This document shows positions 59,616 to 64,000 of a stretch of 64,000 bases of DNA, piece after piece; the first letter of the stretch is position 1; each line of letters opens with the position of its first letter. The stretch comes from Pararge aegeria (taxonomy: Eukaryota > Arthropoda > Insecta > Lepidoptera > Nymphalidae). The position numbers were made by a program, and so were the translations under genes. The notes beneath the pieces are model-generated. The model did no database searches. It was not told the origin of the DNA and saw only the letters and a program-made list of their open reading frames with translations. The DNA is taken from positions 1,120,599 to 1,184,598 of the forward strand of contig NC_053186.1 of the NCBI RefSeq assembly GCF_905163445.1, read 5' to 3'.

Positions 59616-59930
59616 TCTAGGCTAGTAAGAAAAACAACATGTGATAATATTCTTGGCGAAATAGTATTTAAACACAAGCTAAAAAATTTATACCTTAACT
59701 TACAAATTGAAGCAGCGAGATTTGTCTATGCAAAATGAGTACTGTTTGGAATTATGTATATGTTATGTATTTATTTTTTGTTTTTTCTACAATTTCATTT
59801 TATTTTTTTTAATTACTTTTATTTACCTACTTGTTTAATTTAAGTTTGCGTTAGTTTTAGTTTTATTGGCTCTCTTTTACAGTTTATTTGGATTTTTTTT
59901 TTCTTTTATTTAAATTTCTTTCTTATTTAC
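59616..59930. other. Unassigned, possibly upstream part of family N
   Basis: Mostly AT-rich. A frame near 59665-59735 reads VFKHKLKNLYLNLQIEAARF, weakly similar to LINE ORF ends, just upstream of the family N 3' UTR. Confidence 0.3.
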
Positions 59931-59934
59931 TCGG

Positions 59935-60135
59935 GCGTCGCGGTTGTTTGCTCAGTCGGATACTGGTGCAGACTGAAAATCAGCGCTGAGCATTGTTGCT
60001 AATGCACAGCATAAGGCTGAGTTTGCGGCCATTTGCCATATTGTTAATATTAATGGATGATTCTTTTAGTTATTAATCTTGTATTAGCAATAGTGTATGG
60101 CAATAAAGAATTTTTATTATTATTATTATTATTAA
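59935..60135 (+). mobile_element. Non-LTR element 3' UTR (family N) with (TTA)n tail
   Basis: ACTGAAAATCAGCGCTGAGC, AATGCACAGCATAAGG and GGCAATAAAGAATTTTTATT end in a TTA microsatellite (60112-60135). The ACTGAAAATCAGCGCTG core is shared with 35590-35820. The end motif ATGGCAATAA also precedes a TTATTA tract at 63340-63375. Confidence 0.6.
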
Positions 60136-60339
60136 AAGGGGGTGGGTACTAATCCGGTGAGGTAGGACAGTATTTATGAAAAAGGACAATATTTGACACT
60201 CCAAATTTTCCAGACATCAGAAGTGTTTTAGAATTTCACTGTAAAAAGTTTTTGTTTCGAATACGCAGTGACATTCATAACATTAGTATTAATTAAATAT
60301 GAATAAATATATTACAACAAAACACACATAGCCATCTGG

Positions 60340-60415
60340 CAATCACACACGTACACACTAAGATTAACTTTAAACTTATACCACGCCGTCGTTTTTGCGT
60401 CGGTGGTTAAAAACG
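60340..60415 (+). repeat. Repeat G right end
   Basis: CACACGTACACACTAAG, AACTTATACCACGCCGTCGT and TTTTGCGTCGGTGG match the right end of family G (compare 39940-39980). Confidence 0.55.
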
Positions 60416-60705
60416 GCCACTTGAAAAAATAACTTTGAGTTACTAGTTATTCAATTATTATCGATATTAAATGCCCGGCTGTCGCGAGCTATCAAATACA
60501 AAAGATGCTCGTCTACACACGCCCTTACAATATTTTTATAGTTCACTTTATTACAACTGCTCCAATCTTGGAAACATACGAAAAAAGACCTTTATTAGTT
60601 CATTAAAATATTTTAATCAACTTTTAACAGCAGAGGTTAGCTTTAATTACACTGTTATTCGACAAAAATAATTATCAAGAAAAAAAACGTGTGTACTTAT
60701 GTACA
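60416..60705. other. Unassigned spacer
   Basis: The 66-codon frame at 60471-60671 shows no motif. A TATCGATA octamer lies near 60458. Confidence 0.4.
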
Positions 60706-60708
60706 CGC

Positions 60709-60995
60709 GTTAGAAGTTAAACTCCTTTGGCGTAACAAGATAAAAATACTTTTCGAAATTTTTATCTTGCGCCTTATTCTACGTTTGTAGAAAAAACGAT
60801 GCAAAAAAGGTATTTCAGACATTTAAAGTTTTATTATAACGCATTATCTAGTTAAATAAAGTTTATTTAACTAGATAATGCGTTAGATAATGCGTAGTTC
60901 TCACGCAAACTTGAAGGTGTCAGTTTATTGTGCGCGCGTTTTTTTTTATTTACTCTCATAATTTATCTGTAACGCGTCAAAAGAAGTATAACGTC
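60709..60995 (+). mobile_element. TIR element family D with internal perfect palindrome
   Basis: The left end GCGTTAGAAGTTAAACTCCT, TTGGCGTAAC and the right end GTAACGCGTCAAAAGAAGTA, TAACGTCAA correspond to the ends at 36532-36901. The subterminal hairpin AAGATAAAAAT/ATTTTTATCTT is well preserved. Bases 60837-60860 and 60862-60885 are exact 24-bp reverse complements around one G, a 49-bp palindrome made from the family's TAACGCATTATCTAGTTAAA segment. Confidence 0.82.
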
Positions 60996-61129
60996 AAATA
61001 TACTTTCAGCTAAAGAGCTGTTTATCAGCTTTTAATGGTTAATTTTTTTTTATTAATAATAATTGACGCACTAAACATGGACATCCCGCTGTAACAAACT
61101 GAGTAGATTTTCGCTCGGAATTCGCACTG

Positions 61130-61240
61130 TTATTAACACGTCCTTCAAGTGCCGCCCTGTACGAATCAGCCTGAGTAGATGTTAAACCTTACTCGCAATC
61201 TATTAACATGGCACTGCAGAGCGCAGACCGAGTCCTTAAA
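61130..61240 (+). repeat. Repeat H left fragment
   Basis: TTCAAGTGCCGCCCTGTACG, CTGAGTAGATGTTAAACC and AACATGGCACTGCAGAGCG match the left part of family H. Confidence 0.55.
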
Positions 61241-61261
61241 ATTGACCGAATATATATATTA

Positions 61262-61554
61262 CTAGCTGTTGCCCGCGACTTCGTCTGCGTTTGATTTTGT
61301 TTTTAAAGTATTCAGTATCGCTAAGCCTTAAATGAGCATAGTTGTATATACATATAACATGTGACTGTCAATTAATTATAGACAAATAATTTGCAATAAA
61401 ATAAAATTGTGACTTTACTTAAAGATCTAAGCTATCCTATCTCTTAAGTTGGACCAGACTGCTCACGGTGTGCCAATTTACTTTAAAATCGGTTCAGTAG
61501 TTTAGGAGTCCATCGCGGACAAACATCGTGACAGGAGATTTATATATATTAAGA
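61262..61554 (-). mobile_element. Complete non-autonomous Helitron, 293 bp, inverted copy
   Basis: Read on the minus strand it begins TCTTAATATATATAAATCTC and ends CGGGCAACAGCTAG, with flanking A and T as expected. It aligns throughout with 230-529, including GACAGTCACATGTTATATG and TAGGATAGCTTAGATC. Differences are scattered single bases and small indels. Confidence 0.88.
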
Positions 61555-61735
61555 TTATTGGGACGATGATGTCAGACAAGTGGCAGGAGTCACATGGAAC
61601 AGAGTGGCTCAAGAAAGAAAGTAATGGAAAAGGTCGGAGGAGGCCTATGCCGACTGGCAAGCAGATCTAGTAAAGATCTAGGAACAACTTATGACCATAG
61701 ACAAATTGAATAATTTTTCTATTCATATCAACAAT
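61555..61735 (+). pseudogene. RTE-like LINE C-terminus fragment
   Basis: From 61559 the frame reads WDDDVRQVAGVTWNRVAQER, a stop, WKRSEEAYADWQADLVKI and a stop, then EQLMTIDKLNNFSIHINNKM. The WxDDxRxVAGxxWxRxAQxRxxWKxxEEAY pattern is the end of lepidopteran RTE-type ORFs. It begins four bases after the Helitron end, so the Helitron may have inserted into this LINE copy. Confidence 0.75.
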
Positions 61736-62755
61736 AAAATGACAAGTGCCAGAAGAAAAATATAAAATAATGCTTGTTTGAATCTGTGTCAGCGCGCCAT
61801 TTATTTCCAACCGTGACGGCGTGTGGAGCTGAGGGTTTTCTGGATTTTATAATAAATAAGTACAGTGTTTTGTGTAGTGACTAGGTTATTTTATGTTCAT
61901 AAAGCAACAAGAAAGCTATTTTATCAATTGGATTTGTGAATTTCGTTGTATTTTTATCGCTATAAAGGTCAAATACCGGCACCATGTTTTAGCCATTTTC
62001 ATGCGATTTCGGTGTAAGTTGACGCATTCTTTACGATTTTTTATATAGACTTATACTTCTATAAATAGCACTATGGTAAAGATAAATTATTTAGGAAGCC
62101 AATGCCGTTTACAGAATCATGAAAGGTGGGATAGATATTTATACGCATTTCCCTAAAAAGTGTCGTAAATGTAAATTTTTAAAAAAAAGAACGGCTTCCA
62201 AATATGATCTGTTTGAAACTGACATTTAGATCTTTGAGGATGGATTCAGAGGTTAAGAATCAAATGTACCAAGTGATCTGAATATAAGGCTACATTATTA
62301 TTATATATTATTGTTGACATACAAATAAAAACATTTAATTTCATTTCAAAGCTTGCAAGGTTATTACGCTGGTTTAACGCTTGTTGGTTTGTTACCATAA
62401 ATGTTAGTGTCCACAAGGAAACCGCACGCTTAAACTCTTATATTGGCAAGGAACGAAGTAATGGGAATAACCAATTGCATGTTACAGAACTGTAAAGGAT
62501 ATTCTGTTAAACCAACATAGTGTGACCATGATGTCGCACATTTCACATTTTTTTTTTAACTTTAAAAGAGGTACAATCGCGTAATGCATCATTTTGGCAA
62601 AACCTAAACAGTTTGCGTATCGTACGCATCGGAAGCTCACAAAAGAGTATTTATTTCCCGTTTTTGCAACTTTTTTGTCATTGATGCTTCGTTACAGTCC
62701 TATTGGCATGATGGTATATAAACTATAGCTCTATAACCTGTAGCAATATAATATA
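61736..62755. other. Unassigned region
   Basis: A GC-richer stretch at 61790-61830 (CAGCGCGCCATTTATTTCCA, ACCGTGACGGCGTGTGGAGC) has no motif. The rest is AT-rich. No gene. Confidence 0.4.
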
Positions 62756-62765
62756 TAGGTTCCAG

Positions 62766-62969
62766 CAGTGGCGTGCATAGAGGGTATGCACAGGGTATGC
62801 AGACGCTATAAAATGAAAAAAATGCCCAGTACAAGTTATTAATACTTAAGGGTAGGCTTTTTATAACTCTTACAATGCATATCCTTAAGTTTTTTATAAC
62901 TCGTACTGGAGATTTTCTTCATTTTATATCATCTGCATACCCTGTGCATACCCTCTGTGCACGCCACTG
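62766..62969. mobile_element. hAT-type MITE (family T), 204 bp, intact
   Basis: The ends are CAGTGGCGTGCATAGAGGGT and (right end) ACCCTCTGTGCACGCCACTG. Flanks are an exact 8-bp direct repeat, GGTTCCAG, at 62758-62765 and 62970-62977. TIRs extend about 50 bases (through ATGCACAGGGTATGCAGA). This is the reference copy of the family. Confidence 0.93.
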
Positions 62970-63049
62970 GGTTCCAGAGATTACCGCGGTCTGCAAACAA
63001 ACGCTTCAGCTTTAAAATATTAATATAGAAGTTCAAATGATATTCTGTC

Positions 63050-63262
63050 TGGCGGAGGGGAGCACTGCTGTCTTTTAAGTAGGAGATTCCTAGTTCGTTC
63101 CCTGGCGGCGCGTGCAATTAGAGAATTTAATTTTTTTTTCTTTCTCCTTCCGCCTACAAATTAAAGTAAATGCCTTACCCCTACTATGTTAGCCTGCTAC
63201 CATCTTAGACTGCATTGTCACATATCACCAGGTGATAGTGCAGTGAAGGGCTAACTTGTATA
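63050..63262 (+). repeat. SINE-C, near-complete copy
   Basis: GTCTGGCGGAGGGGAGCACT, TAGTTCGTTCCCTGGCGGCG (B-box region), TACTATGTTAGCCTGCTACC, ATCTTAGACTGCATTGTCAC, ACCAGGTGATAGTGCAGTGA and AGGGCTAAC. It starts about 75 bases after the intact hAT MITE. Confidence 0.78.
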
Positions 63263-63339
63263 GAATAAAAAACAATCATCATCATAACAAGTACTGGTCT
63301 ACTTTCAGAATAAAAATGGTGTATGCCGTAAATCGGAGT

Positions 63340-63376
63340 ATGGCAATAATTTTTTTTTATTATTACTATTATTATC
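63340..63376 (+). repeat. Family N tail fragment, TTATTA tract
   Basis: TATGGCAATAATTTTTTTTT, ATTATTACTATTATTAT equals the end of the family N element at 60088-60135. No body is attached. Confidence 0.5.
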
Positions 63377-63478
63377 TGTGTACACTTTAGTGTCTCAGCT
63401 AACAGCTGGTATTTCCGGTGTGACGGACCTAAGTCAAGTGCACAACCAGAGTAAAAAAAAAAAAAAAAAGTTTTAATT

Positions 63479-63530
63479 ACTTAATAATTAATTAAGTTAT
63501 TACTTAATAATTAATTAAGTTAATTATTAA
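63479..63530. repeat. Short tandem, ~23-bp palindromic unit
   Basis: ACTTAATAATTAATTAAGTT, ATT occurs twice in a row. Each unit is itself nearly self-complementary (CTTAATTAATTATTAAG), so the tract can form alternative hairpins. It follows a 17-base poly-A. Confidence 0.85.
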
Positions 63531-63699
63531 GGTTGTGGGTTTGTATGTGTGTAGGGTTGTGTTTGTGGGAAATGTCATGTCTGTGTAGAAGGTTGTGGTT
63601 GGACATGATTGTGATTGTGCGTGGGTTCACCAGTTCGATGTGTTCTCTTCACTACCCTGTAAGAATTTATTATTATTAAATCGTGGTAATTACAGGCAT

Positions 63700-63845
63700 A
63701 TGCGGCTCAACACCTACGTCTTAGGTTAATGGACACAGGGTGGCACTTTGTAGGACCAGTAATTTACACACCCTGCAAAGTGTTACTCTGTTTATAGCCG
63801 ATGATACCGTTTACCATCAGCACGGCTAGAATGGGCAGGAGACAA
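63700..63845 (+). repeat. Unclassified repeat (family P)
   Basis: CCTACGTCTTAGGTTAATGG, GTGGCACTTTGTAGGACCAG, CACCCTGCAAAGTGTTACTC, TGTTTATAGCCGATG and CCATCAGCACGGC. It shares its right part with 39081-39150. CACTTTGTAGG and CCCTGCAAAGTG form an inverted pair. Confidence 0.45.
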
Positions 63846-63906
63846 AAATTATATAATTTTGAATTATTTCATTGTTCTAATCAGGTTGCTTATTTCATAG
63901 TTTTTA

Positions 63907-64000
63907 AATGAAAATGTGAGATGGTGATAACGAAAAATAAAATAACAACCGGCTAAGTTTGTTGTGGACTTCTTCTTAGACCAGGGCGCGTTTGGAACCC
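63907..64000 (+). repeat. LINE family B 3' UTR, cut by window end
   Basis: TGTGAGATGGTGATAACGAA, AACCGGCTAAGTTTGTTGTG, CTTCTTAGACCAGGGCGCGT and TTGGAACCC match the family B UTR. It continues beyond the window. Confidence 0.8.

Noticed and set aside
1..64000. Bacterial or viral origin of the window
   Set aside because: No dense coding and no operons, but SINEs, LINE remnants, Helitrons and hAT MITEs typical of Lepidoptera throughout. I saw no recognisable viral gene.

Overview
The window looks like eukaryotic, AT-rich, non-coding DNA from a butterfly or moth (Lepidoptera). The evidence is the repeat complement: Helitrons with the lepidopteran-style terminus ending CAGCTAG^T, three abundant tRNA-derived SINE families with readable A and B boxes, Jockey-like LINE 3' ends, RTE-like LINE 3' ends with a (TGA)n tail, and short hAT elements. 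Some of these families remind me of nymphalid (possibly satyrine) genomes, but that placement is weak. I found no intact host protein-coding gene, no rRNA and no true tRNA gene. Nearly every reading frame that makes biological sense is the 3' end of a dead LINE. The window is best read as intergenic or large-intron DNA.

Layout. 1-9.2 kb: a complete 300-bp Helitron, an RTE remnant carrying a perfect 36-bp-arm hairpin, SINE pieces, Jockey-like remnants, a TIR element (family D), the best RTE 3' end (about 6.09-6.62 kb) and a 104-bp hAT MITE with an 8-bp target duplication. 9.2-22.2 kb: mostly low-repeat DNA with isolated SINE, LINE and family H copies. It includes a GC-richer patch at 20.2-20.4 kb with an RFX-type X-box, upstream of a splice-donor match on the minus strand. 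22.2-27.1 kb: SINEs, a 296-bp tandem array with a tRNA-like box, and a tandem duplication that carries a hAT MITE with it. 27.1-33.3 kb: mostly unassigned AT-rich DNA with one reverse-transcriptase fragment. 33.3-41.6 kb: the longest LINE remnant, a second family D element, SINE-B copies, CpG-richer patches at 38.5 and 39.35 kb, and a 1,614-bp hAT-type element with intact ends and exact target duplication but unrelated cargo. 41.6-55.2 kb: dense SINE and LINE mosaic with one clear nested insertion. 55.2-64 kb: unassigned DNA, two more hAT MITEs, a third family D element with a 49-bp perfect palindrome, and an inverted copy of the Helitron seen at the start.

The elements do not form a pathway. 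They are layers of transposition. SINEs presumably relied on LINE reverse transcriptase, the MITEs on hAT transposase supplied from elsewhere, and the Helitrons on a Rep/helicase not present here. The most promising items are the hAT family with its 1.6-kb cargo-bearing member, the MITE flanked by inverted instead of direct 8-mers, the tRNA-box tandem array, and the candidate cis-regulatory patch near 20.06-20.4 kb. I saw nothing I can defend as a new multi-gene system. Repeat family letters (A, B, C, D and so on) are labels for this window only.
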